Source of the DNA: Pseudisothecium myosuroides
Taxonomy: Eukaryota > Streptophyta > Bryopsida > Hypnales > Lembophyllaceae
Assembly (NCBI GenBank): GCA_951799445.1
Contig: OX637297.1
Coordinates: forward strand, 8,742,001-8,806,000
Reading direction: 5' to 3'
DNA: 64,000 nt
Shown here one piece after another: positions 13,477-22,302 of the stretch. The notes beneath the pieces are model-generated. The model ran no database searches. It was given only the letters and a program-made list of their open reading frames with translations, and was not told the DNA's origin. Both the position numbers and the translations under genes were made by a program. How positions within the stretch are numbered: position 1 is the stretch's first letter; every line of letters begins with the position of its first letter.

Positions 13477-14217
13477 ATGATGACATTGTGGTTTGTTGGC
13501 AGAGGTGAGAATGTTATTTGTGCTACCATTGCAATGAAGAAGTCTACAACGCAGCAGGGGAAGTCTAACAGTAGAGTCGGGTCTTCCCTGGATGCAGAGG
13601 TCCACGCTGCGGTTGTACATGAGGAGGCAACGATGCAAACACCCATGAGTGTTGGAAATGCAAGACTGACCTCCTCTTTTGCAGATGAGCATGGTGCAAT
13701 TCGGGAGAGTGTCCACCACATACAGGCGTTGCAGTCGGCACACCGTGAGGATGGCGCTTGGAGAGGACGGCAAGGACGCTATCATGGAGGAGACCTAGAA
13801 AACGCTTCTTCTTTTGCAGATGAACGTGGTCTAATTCCAAAGAATGTCCAACACATTCAAGCGTTGCACCCGGCACATCGTGAGGATGGCGCATGGAGAG
13901 GATGCCACGGAGGATATCACGGCGGAGAGGTTGAAATGCCTCCTCCTTTTGCAGATGACCATGCAGCAATTCCAGAGAATATTCACCACATGCAGGTGTC
14001 TCACCCGGCGCACCATGACGATGGCGCATGGAGAGGGCAGCAAGGACGCTATCATGCAGAAGAGGCCGAAATGAGGAGTATGACTGAGTGGGGGGGGGAA
14101 TATGTTCCCGCACCTCCCAATCGTATGCAGAGGAATCCAAGTTCTTATGTGGGTGGGAGAGAGTACCATGCGAGGGGGTCTCAATATAGGAGCCCTGCGA
14201 GCACTTACGGTGGCTGA
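13477..14217 (+). CDS. Unrecognised tandem-repeat protein
   Basis: An open frame of 246 codons. From about residue 66 it contains three copies of a 45-residue unit (135 bp period; the shared TTTTGCAGATGA begins at 13677, 13812 and 13947). Each unit has a FADE/FADD start, a central H-I/M-Q stretch and a DGAWRG..GRYH ending. The C-terminal part is Arg/Gly/Tyr-rich. No domain or catalytic motif is recognised and no family is proposed. The ATG at 13477 is simply the first in the frame, and a start at 13534 (MKKSTTQQ) is equally possible. The sequence before each unit reads TCTTTTGCAG, which also resembles a 3' splice site, so part of this could be exon rather than a single-exon gene. It may belong with the frames at 14562-16921. 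Confidence 0.4.
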   Translation: MMTLWFVGRGENVICATIAMKKSTTQQGKSNSRVGSSLDAEVHAAVVHEEATMQTPMSVGNARLTSSFADEHGAIRESVHHIQALQSAHREDGAWRGRQGRYHGGDLENASSFADERGLIPKNVQHIQALHPAHREDGAWRGCHGGYHGGEVEMPPPFADDHAAIPENIHHMQVSHPAHHDDGAWRGQQGRYHAEEAEMRSMTEWGGEYVPAPPNRMQRNPSSYVGGREYHARGSQYRSPASTYGG

Positions 14218-14561
14218 GGAGAGCTGCGTCATCACACAAGTACAATCCTCTTCCTTGTGAGTATCACGGGGCTCAATAGAGATGTAGCACACTTAATGCT
14301 TTGTCATTTCCGAGTTGTTGTAAAGTTCTGCACTTTGGGATGTGTGATGTTGTGGAGGACGTTTCTAATACTGCGTCTGCAGTAGAGTCCAATGGATACT
14401 ACCATGGCCGTGGTGGATCCTATGGTGGACGTGGCATTCAATTTGATGGAAGACGGGGCCCCTACGATGATGCAAAATTGCATGACTAGCAATATGAAAG
14501 TGGTCAGTGGCCCACTACCCATGCTTATGGCCCTGGATACCATCCTGATGACAATGAGGAA

Positions 14562-14873
14562 TTGGCACGTAGTATCGTGCATCCTAGCATCCCCCCTCCG
14601 TTGTCGTCCACACACCTTGGACGGAGTGGCGTGCATTCCAGCGGCCCTCCTCCGTCGACATCCACACAACAGACATTGAGTAGCGTGCATCCCGGCAGCC
14701 CTATACCGTCCTCATCCACACAGCTAGTACAGACTAACGTGCATCCAAGCAGCCCTCAGCCATCATCATGCACGGACTTGGCGAAATCAGTGCAGGAAAC
14801 GAAGGAATTGAAAGTGTGCCAGAAAAATGAAGCAGAAGTGCGACAGAAGGACGAACCAGAGGTGCAGCTGTAG
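14562..14873 (+). CDS. Pro/Ser-rich 18-residue repeat frame
   Basis: The frame carries four copies of an 18-residue unit with core V-H-(P/S)-x-x-P-x-P-S-S-(S/T)-T. DNA period is 54 bp, with CGTGCAT at 14576, 14630, 14684 and 14738. A charged Lys/Glu tail follows. It is preceded in another frame by a Gly/Arg-rich stretch (about 14380-14490). Probably one exon of a larger unrecognised gene, and its true start is not resolved. Confidence 0.35.
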   Translation: MARSIVHPSIPPPLSSTHLGRSGVHSSGPPPSTSTQQTLSSVHPGSPIPSSSTQLVQTNVHPSSPQPSSCTDLAKSVQETKELKVCQKNEAEVRQKDEPEVQL

Positions 14874-14909
14874 GACGGTGAGGGTGTACGGCAGAAGGAC
14901 GACGAGCAA

Positions 14910-15389
14910 GTGCAGCAGAAAGACGGAAGAGTGCATGCTAGGCTTCCCTTGCAGCTTGATAAGTCTAGGATTCCCACGGGGAAAATGGCCCCCTTATTTC
15001 ATGCCGACATTGTATCCTTCTCGAAAGACATGAATCCAAATGAAGGGTGGGATGGCCAGACTTTGCAAGCAAAGCAGACAATCATAGCACGCCTTATGGA
15101 GAAGTATGAGATCCAAGGCAATTGTACGCAGTTGAATGCAAGGTATTTGAAGAAAGAGGTGGGCAGTGCACTCATTAACTTCAGATACTACATAAATCAA
15201 GTTATAGACAAGGGTGGTGCAAAGCCAAAGGAGGTGAGTGACGTGTTCTGGGAGGCGTTGAAGGACAAGCGCCGCAGCAAAGAGTCCAAAGAAATATCAA
15301 AGAAAATGGCGGCCGTAGCCAAAAGTCGGGTCAACAAACAGAGTACGAAGAAAACCCTCGAGCACGCGGCTATTGTACGCCTGGTATGA
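14910..15389 (+). CDS. Possible plant transposase-associated domain (Transposase_24-like)
   Basis: An open frame of 159 codons with coding-like composition. Residues about 30-100 form a charged helical stretch including FHADIVSF and RYLKKEVGSALINFRYYI. The C-terminal third is a Lys/Arg-rich segment with SRVNKQSTKKT. That pattern resembles the S-x-x-N-x-x-N-R-x-K region of plant Transposase_24 (Ptta/En-Spm-associated) proteins, but the likeness is weak. The ATG at 14910 is the first after an in-frame stop. The frames at 14562, 15729 and 16646 on the same strand may be other exons. Function not established. Confidence 0.3.
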   Translation: MQQKDGRVHARLPLQLDKSRIPTGKMAPLFHADIVSFSKDMNPNEGWDGQTLQAKQTIIARLMEKYEIQGNCTQLNARYLKKEVGSALINFRYYINQVIDKGGAKPKEVSDVFWEALKDKRRSKESKEISKKMAAVAKSRVNKQSTKKTLEHAAIVRLV

Positions 15390-15728
15390 CTCAAATGAAG
15401 TCATTGAATTGCATGGATTGCATTTTCAATGAGTTACTGATGTCTTGGCAGTCATGGAGCAGTGTTGTCTGGGCTTAGAGTTCATTGGGACAGATGTTAG
15501 GCTTTGATAATTCCATTGTGATGGAAGTATATACCGTAGCAGTTGTATTGTAACTCTGGGTCAGTGCATTCAATGAACAATTGCACGCTACAAGAGACGT
15601 TTTTAATGGCGTCACTTTTTGAAAAACAAAATTGGTTACGGAGTTTCACCATGTCCTGGAATGTGTAGACGTTGGAATTGGAGTAGGAACCGGACAATGC
15701 CGAGATCGAAGCGGCTGTAAAGCAAGAT

Positions 15729-16235
15729 ATGTTGAATTTGAAGGAAAAAACTGCGGAGAAGAGAAGAGGGAAGGTGGCACACAATCCAAGCTCAGTGATG
15801 GTGCAAGCAAAGGAGACGCTAGAGAAACGTGTGGAGTTGTTAGAGGGATTCATGTCAAAGTGGATAGTCAAATTTGAAATGTGGGATACAATGACAAGTG
15901 GACAGTCTTTGCTTATATGTGTTGAGCCCAAAACAAGTCACAAGGATGTCCACGACGACTTGCTGCAGCAGTGTCTTGCAGCCAGCAGTGCTCATGAACA
16001 AGTTGAAAAAGGTGACCCAATGCACAGTGATGATGAGGCCTTTGATAGTGAGGAATCCAAGGACAGTGTTGCAAACGGAATTGAATCGGAGGATGTTGAA
16101 GGAGAAGCAGGAGATGAGCAGACGATGTCAGAGATTGAGGTGGTTGACGGAGTAGTGGATTTGAGGAGTGGTGGACGTCCAACAACCGGAGCGTCCAATT
16201 GCAATGTTGCTGTTGACAAAGCACCAGCCCTATAG
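15729..16235 (+). CDS. Unrecognised acidic protein segment
   Basis: A frame of 168 codons. Residues 1-60 are Lys-rich and predicted helical (VMVQAKETLEKRVELLEGF looks coiled-coil like). Residues about 100-145 are strongly acidic (repeated SDDE, SEE, ESEDVEGEAGDE). Composition is far from random, so it is probably real coding sequence or a recent remnant. Likely an exon of the same unknown gene as its neighbours. No family recognised. Confidence 0.35.
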   Translation: MLNLKEKTAEKRRGKVAHNPSSVMVQAKETLEKRVELLEGFMSKWIVKFEMWDTMTSGQSLLICVEPKTSHKDVHDDLLQQCLAASSAHEQVEKGDPMHSDDEAFDSEESKDSVANGIESEDVEGEAGDEQTMSEIEVVDGVVDLRSGGRPTTGASNCNVAVDKAPAL

Positions 16236-16645
16236 CGACCACCACCAAAGCAAGTGATGCTGGGAAGTGGAGCACAGTTTTGGCAGCAGGAGAAGCTTCC
16301 AAGAGCCGCACCAAAGAGAAGCAGGTAAAACGATGTCATTTTGGATGCAATCACATCTGACTGCACTGGTGGCCTGGTAGGCAAAAAGGATTCTCTTCAT
16401 TGCTTGCATGTGCTCATGACATGTCTTGTGGAATGTTGTGCACGAGAAAGGTGACAGCGTTGAGGACTTCCGCACGGACCGCCGACAAGAGTGGGAAGGC
16501 CGCTGTACAGTCCGACGTAAGTTCCGGGGACTTTGGATGTGGGAAGTGCAAGAGAAAGCAAACTTTAGAGACAGATTCTGTTGTTGCTTGTGATTTTGCA
16601 TGATTTGTGGACGTTGTGTAGTTGTCCACATTCTGATTAGTATGC

Positions 16646-16921
16646 TTGGCGGATTTGGTGTCTGCGTATGAGCAGGCTGTCGGACCGGAATCTAGGCCCC
16701 CAAAGCGAGTGAAGTTGAATGTGAATTTAAAGAATAATTCGATGGAGATAGATGAAGATAGTGCAGAAGAGATTGCAAAACAGCAAGCCAGTGCTCCAAA
16801 GAGTGGTAGAGCTCCTCGGCCGTGTATGGCCAATTTACAAGGCAAAAAGGAAGCCACAACTGGGAAGGTAAGAATGTGCTCTATTTCAAATACTGCAGTT
16901 GTTGAAGACAAAGAATTGTGA
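16646..16921 (+). CDS. Unrecognised short frame, possible last exon
   Basis: 91 codons with a basic patch (PPKRVKLNVNL) that could be a nuclear localisation signal, followed by an acidic stretch (MEIDEDSAEE). The end of the upstream intron-like sequence is not clear. Part of the unassigned 13.4-16.9 kb gene-like region. Confidence 0.3.
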   Translation: MADLVSAYEQAVGPESRPPKRVKLNVNLKNNSMEIDEDSAEEIAKQQASAPKSGRAPRPCMANLQGKKEATTGKVRMCSISNTAVVEDKEL

Positions 16922-19198
16922 GCATGTGAGTTTGTCATCATCATTGCAATTGAAGTGAATCGAGCGTGTTGAGAAAAGAGGAATGAACTGCTGCAGATCT
17001 GGAACTAGTTGTCTATGGAGGATAGGAAGAACAACAACATCTAACATGTAGGCCCATGTATTGTCTCGCTAGCAATGTGAACCTTTAGTTTTTGCGATGT
17101 TGGAGTCATGTTTAGTAGAGGTGCGGCTGCTGTAGTATTGTTCATAGGTCCTTGACGTGCCGTATGTGGTCGTCATTATGCATGCTTTCATGAGGGTGTA
17201 CTAGTAGAGGTGTAGGGGGTTCACAGACAGTATCAAACCATACAAGCCAAAGCTTTTGTACATGCCATGACAGTTTGTTTCACATGTGGCAGAGGGATAA
17301 AGGAAGTGGGGTCAAATAGTAATGGCGCACCGCTAGAGTGTTTGTTGAAACTCTTGCGTACTAGACATGCATGTAAGTTGTAGATGATTTTGTTCATGTT
17401 TGGCCAAGGATTCCCTGTCATTCTTTTGCCAACGTTGATGGAATAACTCATTCCAATGGTATTGTCATCAGTCGACATTGAAAATTCCGTATTCCTCATT
17501 TTTTGGGTCTTGACAATGTTACGTTGTGCATGGCAGGAAAGCTACTGTGGTGAGACATTTTAGTCAAACAAGGATTTTGTGAACTATTCGTTTTGTGTTG
17601 TAGTCAGAGAATGGGGTTCAATTTTTGAAGCCGGAGTTTACGTGTAAGTCATTTAGAAGTTCTCGCCTTCTCAGTTAGAAGGAGTGTCTTTTTTTGTGGA
17701 AGAAGAGATGCAGGCAAGTGTACGTTGTGCTTCCTCAGAATTTGAGTAATCATGGTTGTAGACAGTGTAATTTCTTCCCTTTTGTGAACACGACGTTGCA
17801 TGTCGGCGGCCAAACCATGCCAATGTACTCAAGATTTCCCGGATTATGTAAAGTGCATTGAAGTTAGGATGTACTCTTTGCGGTCATGAACAAGGCAGGT
17901 GCGGCAAATGGCACATTTTTAACAGTACTGTTCTGTTTCTGACGAAGCATGCTTCCGCACTGCACTGCGGCCAAGGATTGTGACGTCGGACGCATAGGCG
18001 CCTTGTTCAATGACATGCATGACATTGTGGTTCTGCTGATGGAAAAGTTGTATGCTGGTGGCCATCTTATGTTGGACCAAATGAATCGCACCTTTGACTA
18101 CCTTTAGGTTACACAACTGATGTGGACACAGGGATAGAGCATCGGACGGTGAGGCAGAGTTAGAGAACTCTATAGAGCCGGAAGTGCGGACGTACTAGAA
18201 GTGACTCATAGATCGTGCATAGGCTAATGAGAAAAAGTTGAAGCGTGAATGGTACGAGAGTGCATGCAAGTTGGACACTTTTATGATGGCAGTTGCTGGA
18301 AGTTGTAGTGTGAGGTTTTCTAAACATTGGAGTAGCGTTTAGAGAAGTGCAAACAAATTTTGTTTTGGGCGGAAAAAGTCTATGCAAGAGGTCCACTATT
18401 GGAGCTTCATATGTGTCTGCAGTGTGCGCTTCTTCCATTCCTGTAATTGGTCTGAGGTTCTGTAGTTCCTTGTCCATATGAAGTGGTTCTAGGAGGCGGA
18501 TGCACGTCTGGATGTTTGGAACCCAAAATTGTTTAGACAGATGTTGGGGCGTTGGAGATTGCCTAATGAGGTTGTACTTTGTCAGCAAGCTTCTCGGTGC
18601 TCTTCTAAAAGAGTGGCATAGTTTTAGTCGGAAGCAAGTTGGGATCTTAGACATTGCTGCAGACACGGAACTGAAGAAGACGGAGGTCTTTATTTGCTAT
18701 GTCCATGAATTCAACGAAGCGGATAGTTGTAAGCAGTATTAGGATTTTTGTTGTGCATCAAGTTGGTGACAAGGCCGTAGTACTTGTAGCTCCATAGCAT
18801 TTAGGTAGATAGTATTAGACAAGTCAAAGATGTGTGGAAGGAATTATTACAGTGTTTATAGTCTGCACAGTGTGTGGCATTGTTAGTATGTTGTGTCCAA
18901 ATGTGGGCATGTGGAACTCAAAGTGTTGAATACGTAGAACAGATGAAAATTCCATTGACGACATGAAGGTTTGGAGATTTATAGCGATGTGAAGGCCATC
19001 GACAACACGGGTGGAACAAACAACTTCATGCAATAACATATTCGACAAAAAATTTCTGTAATCTATCAGACGTACTGCTGTTAATTTGTTTATATCTAGA
19101 GCTCGCCGAATCTTCATGAATTCTATGCTTCTGATTTTGTATTGTTGTTGCAACATTGCATAATTACTTTTGAATGAATTTTGGTTCGGCTTTGCCAG
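16922..19198. other. No recognised gene; scattered coding-like fragments
   Basis: Plus-strand fragments with coding character occur at about 17700-17860, 17870-18110 (ending in HDIVVLLMEKLYAGGHLMLD) and 18500-18742 (SKLLGALLKEWHSF, then a charged tail). All are short or interrupted. I could not name a family. Confidence 0.3.
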
Positions 19199-19328
19199 GT
19201 TCTAGGTCACCCCAATAAGCGAGTATGCTTGTTTATGAAGCATACAATTATCTTCAGGTCAAAATCCAATGGAGAGGAGTTACAAGGATCTACTGGCGCC
19301 GGTCTTGATGCCAAGTTTGTTTATGACA
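19199..19328 (+). pseudogene. GWD: GWD (alpha-glucan water dikinase) fragment, most C-terminal block
   Basis: The plus strand translates to sequence matching the segment of GWD that includes the F-R-S-x-S-N-G-E-(D/E)-L motif: VLGHPNKRVCLFM, then IIFRSKSNGEELQG and TGAGL. In the family this lies in the C-terminal nucleotide-binding domain of the enzyme that phosphorylates starch in plastids. This block should follow the block at 19955-20916 but sits upstream of it. Isolated and non-functional. Confidence 0.75.
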
Positions 19329-19529
19329 GGTCTTCATTCAAGGGTTCTTGAGAGATTGTTATCCCCTTGCAATTGTTAAGCATTCAAATTTTTTTTATTG
19401 GTACGTCAAGAAATTCTTAGAAAGCAATTCCAAGTGGGAGATTGATCAATCGATACTTGACAAAATGGATACATGGTCTGGAAGTATCAAATCCGGATTC
19501 TAATCATGTCACTAGTTCTAACGACTTTG

Positions 19530-19833
19530 TTTTTGGATGTTTTGTACTGTCCTTCGAACAATTTTGTATGGAGAACCCAAAGCTTGGGAAAGGTGAAGGT
19601 CCTATTTGTGTTAGTAGTGCACTGACCCGTCTGCTTGCTCAACAAATGTACTCAGAGTCCAAAAAGTTTGCGAAAGTGTTTGGTATCACAATCTCTCAGG
19701 CTTATATAGAGGGATGTCAAAGTTTCAACAGTTCAAAGAGTGGAAGGCCGGATGTGAGGTAGTAGTTGGCAGCCCCGGGCACTTGATAGACATGATGAAG
19801 ATGAAAGCACTAACAATGCAGCGAGCAACCTAG
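19530..19833 (+). pseudogene. DEAD-box RNA helicase fragment (RH24/DDX42-like)
   Basis: The fragment covers helicase motif Ia to motif Ib. It reads ...GEGPICV, then LTRLLAQQMYSESKKFAKVFG (motif Ia should read PTRELAQQ). After a frameshift near 19700 it continues GMSKFQQFKEWKAGCEVVV, then a SPGHLIDM motif Ib (normally TPGRLID), MKALTMQRAT and a stop at 19831-19833. The K-A-L-T-M-Q-R-A-T signature is typical of plant RH24. No intron interrupts it, so it may come from one exon or a processed copy. Motif I and the DEAD box are absent. It separates two GWD fragments. Confidence 0.75.
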
Positions 19834-19954
19834 GCCCACAATTTCAAAGGGACACATGCCTAATTACAAACCTTCCAAATGCTGTTGTTTGTAAGAGCTT
19901 CAGGTCTGTACAAACTACCTTGTTTTTAAGATTGCGCATGTGTCTCATATTCAG

Positions 19955-20916
19955 TGTGTTGCCATGGAAATGACAAACCTAAGCAAACACCTTACTGCTG
20001 CTGATTTCAACAAGCTTGAGGATGCTCATGCAACTGTCTTGGGTTTGAAGGCACCCCCACTGTTGGTAAGCTCCTCATGTTATTGACTTCTTAAATTCTT
20101 TCATACAATTGGATATCTTGTTCTCCCCTTGTGTGCCCTAAGGACATGGGTTATGTCCTGAATTGTTGTATATGTGATCCAATATCATAGCGGTTTTTTT
20201 AAGTATGGGAGATGATTGTTGTAGGCTCAGATTATGAAAGTTGGACCGATCTTTATTATTTGAGGTTATAATTATGCATTGAATACTTGTGTGCGTGCAG
20301 GTTGAGCAATTGAAAAGAACTTTGAAAGGCTCAGGGATGCCATGGCCTGGAGATGAAACCAAGTGAAAATGGACTGAAGCTTGCATTGCAAATAAAAGGG
20401 TATGTCAGCTTCTGCCAATTATGTGTACTGATCATCTAGTGGACATTGTTCAATTAGCATAGTTTTTCTTAATCAAAATGGAAGATGTAAAAACCCGGAA
20501 AATTCTTATCAATTTCTTTGTTCCAAGTGTGGGCCTCAAAATGGAATGAAAGGGCTTACTTCAGTATTTACAAGGTTAACATAGATCATAGTGACTTATA
20601 TATAGCAGTGTAGGTACAAGAGATAATGCTAGTAGACTATGCCTTTGTCATGTATACCATTAATCCATGTACTGGAAAGGAGACAAAAATTTATGCAGAG
20701 GTGCGCTAAAGATCTTCAAGTGTCATTCCAGATCCTTCGAGTGTTATTTTCTGGATTTTTGAATGTGGTCACAATCATTTAAATTAGCATTCATCCATTG
20801 AACAGACCTGTGATTTCAATGCAGGTTGTGAAAGGCCTTGGTGAAATACTTGCCGGAGCCTACTAGGGCCGTGCCTTGAGTTTTATAGCCAGAAGTCTGA
20901 CATTAAGAACCCCGAG
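19955..20916 (+). pseudogene. GWD: GWD fragment, middle block, four exons with introns
   Basis: Four exon-like pieces with recognisable splice borders. The first, about 19955-20065 (LTAADFNKLEDA, LGLKAPPLLV), has donor GTAAGC. The second, 20301-20399 (GSGMPWPGDE), has donor GTATGT. The third is about 20529-20700 (VWASKWNERAYFS, DYAFVMYTINP, IYAE). The fourth, 20825-20916, starts after GCAG (VVKGLGEILAGAY, stop, GRALSF). These are collinear with GWD. In-frame stops (TGA after DETK, TAG in place of Pro before GRALSF) show decay. Introns are short and AT-rich, so it is a genomic rather than retrocopied fragment. Confidence 0.8.
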
Positions 20917-21100
20917 GTTTGTTCTTTTCAGTTGTAACTTGTGAACGCTTCAGCCATTACGCTTCTTCTGATGTTTGTGGTAATCAATGAAGACTGACAC
21001 CAAGCATTGCCTATGCTTCTGATTGGTAGTCCAGAGACATTGTGTATCCAATTCTCTAACTATATGTTATGAGGTTAGGATTTTTGTCTGCAGTTGGCAG

Positions 21101-22302
21101 GTCATCAAGTCGATCAACGTGAAGGGTTTCATTGAAGTTGAGATGAGTAGGAGGACGTTAAAGAGAAGGTGTATGATTGCCTTACAATTCTGGTGTCAGG
21201 GCAAGTTAAAGGAGAACAAGAAATCGTTCATGCTATTGTCGCAGTATTGGCACCTGACATGCCCAGCACACTATGTCATGTCTTAGTTTGGGCCCGTGAT
21301 GGCAAGGTCTGTAGTGGCAAACGGAATTCAAACTTAGGATCTGTATATTAGTGTTTCTGGCAATACCAATTTCGACAAGGTTGTCATTCTGTTGTATTGT
21401 GAAGTGCTTTGTTCGTTATTTCTTTTTGAATTTATAAATCTTCTACTCAAAGAATAGGTGGATGGTGTAACTGTCGATTTGTTTATTCAAATATGCTTTG
21501 CAACTTCCTTTGATCCAAATGTTATTGCTGATTTTCGGTGAAGAAATAAAAAGCCGATCTCTGTTCAGATTACGCCCATTGTTGACTTGTCATAGAGGTC
21601 CGGAATTACATTTTTCATATTTAAGCTCGAAATTTCAACAATGAGTACGTACTCAACTTCTGGATGTCAGTGGACGGTCATGAAAAGATGGTGTAATATA
21701 ACTGCAGTTGACGTTGATTTCAACTGCCCTTCTCATTTCTGACCATCTCTTACAGTGACAATGGGGCTGCCGAGGTGGCGAGTGCGACTGCAACAAATGA
21801 GGATCAGGCACCTCCTCCAAAAATCATCTTGGAAAAGAAGAAATATGTTGAGAAGTATGCTATTTCAACCGACGAATTCACGCCCAAGTTGGTATGAATC
21901 AAAAACCAGCTTCACTATGTTCCATGTGTCAAGGACTTACTTGTTAAGATGTAGTAGAAGTTTTTCATCTGTAGAATGCTGAACAGAAATTTAGAAGACT
22001 GCATTGAGTAGTCAGGAATCTTTGGCTTGAGCTCCATGTTGTATGATCATAAATCCTTGTCATTCCCTTACATCACAGAGTTTACTCTGCTTTACTCAGA
22101 AGTGCACTGAGGAGATGGAAAGTTAAGTGTACCTCATGTTGCAGTAGGTTTAAACTTGTGCCCTTCTTGAAATCTAGATTGTTGCCAAGTCCCGCAGCAT
22201 AGCCAATTTGAGAGGCCTCCACCTTCATGGATTCCTGTGGCAACTACAGCGGCATTGCCATCTGAATTTTTTGAGAAGGTCGTAGCAGAGCTCGTGAAGA
22301 AG
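21101..22302 (+). pseudogene. GWD: GWD fragment, more N-terminal block placed downstream
   Basis: Three exon-like pieces. About 21101-21306 has VIKSINVKGFIEV, then SGQVKGEQEIVHAIVAVLAPD and ARDGK. About 21755-21891 has ILEKKKYVEKYAISTDEFT and ends at GTATGA. Segment 22178-22302 has IVAKSRSIANL, then PPPSWIPV and FFEKVVAELVKK, with donor GTGAGC. In a normal GWD all three precede the block that here lies at 19955-20916, so the exon order is permuted on one strand. Frameshifts (near 21160 and 22210) make it non-coding. Confidence 0.78.

Noticed and set aside
13565..14292. Long minus-strand frames opposite the 135 bp repeat ORF
   Set aside because: Shadow frames. The plus-strand reading has the repeat-phase residue conservation and plausible composition.
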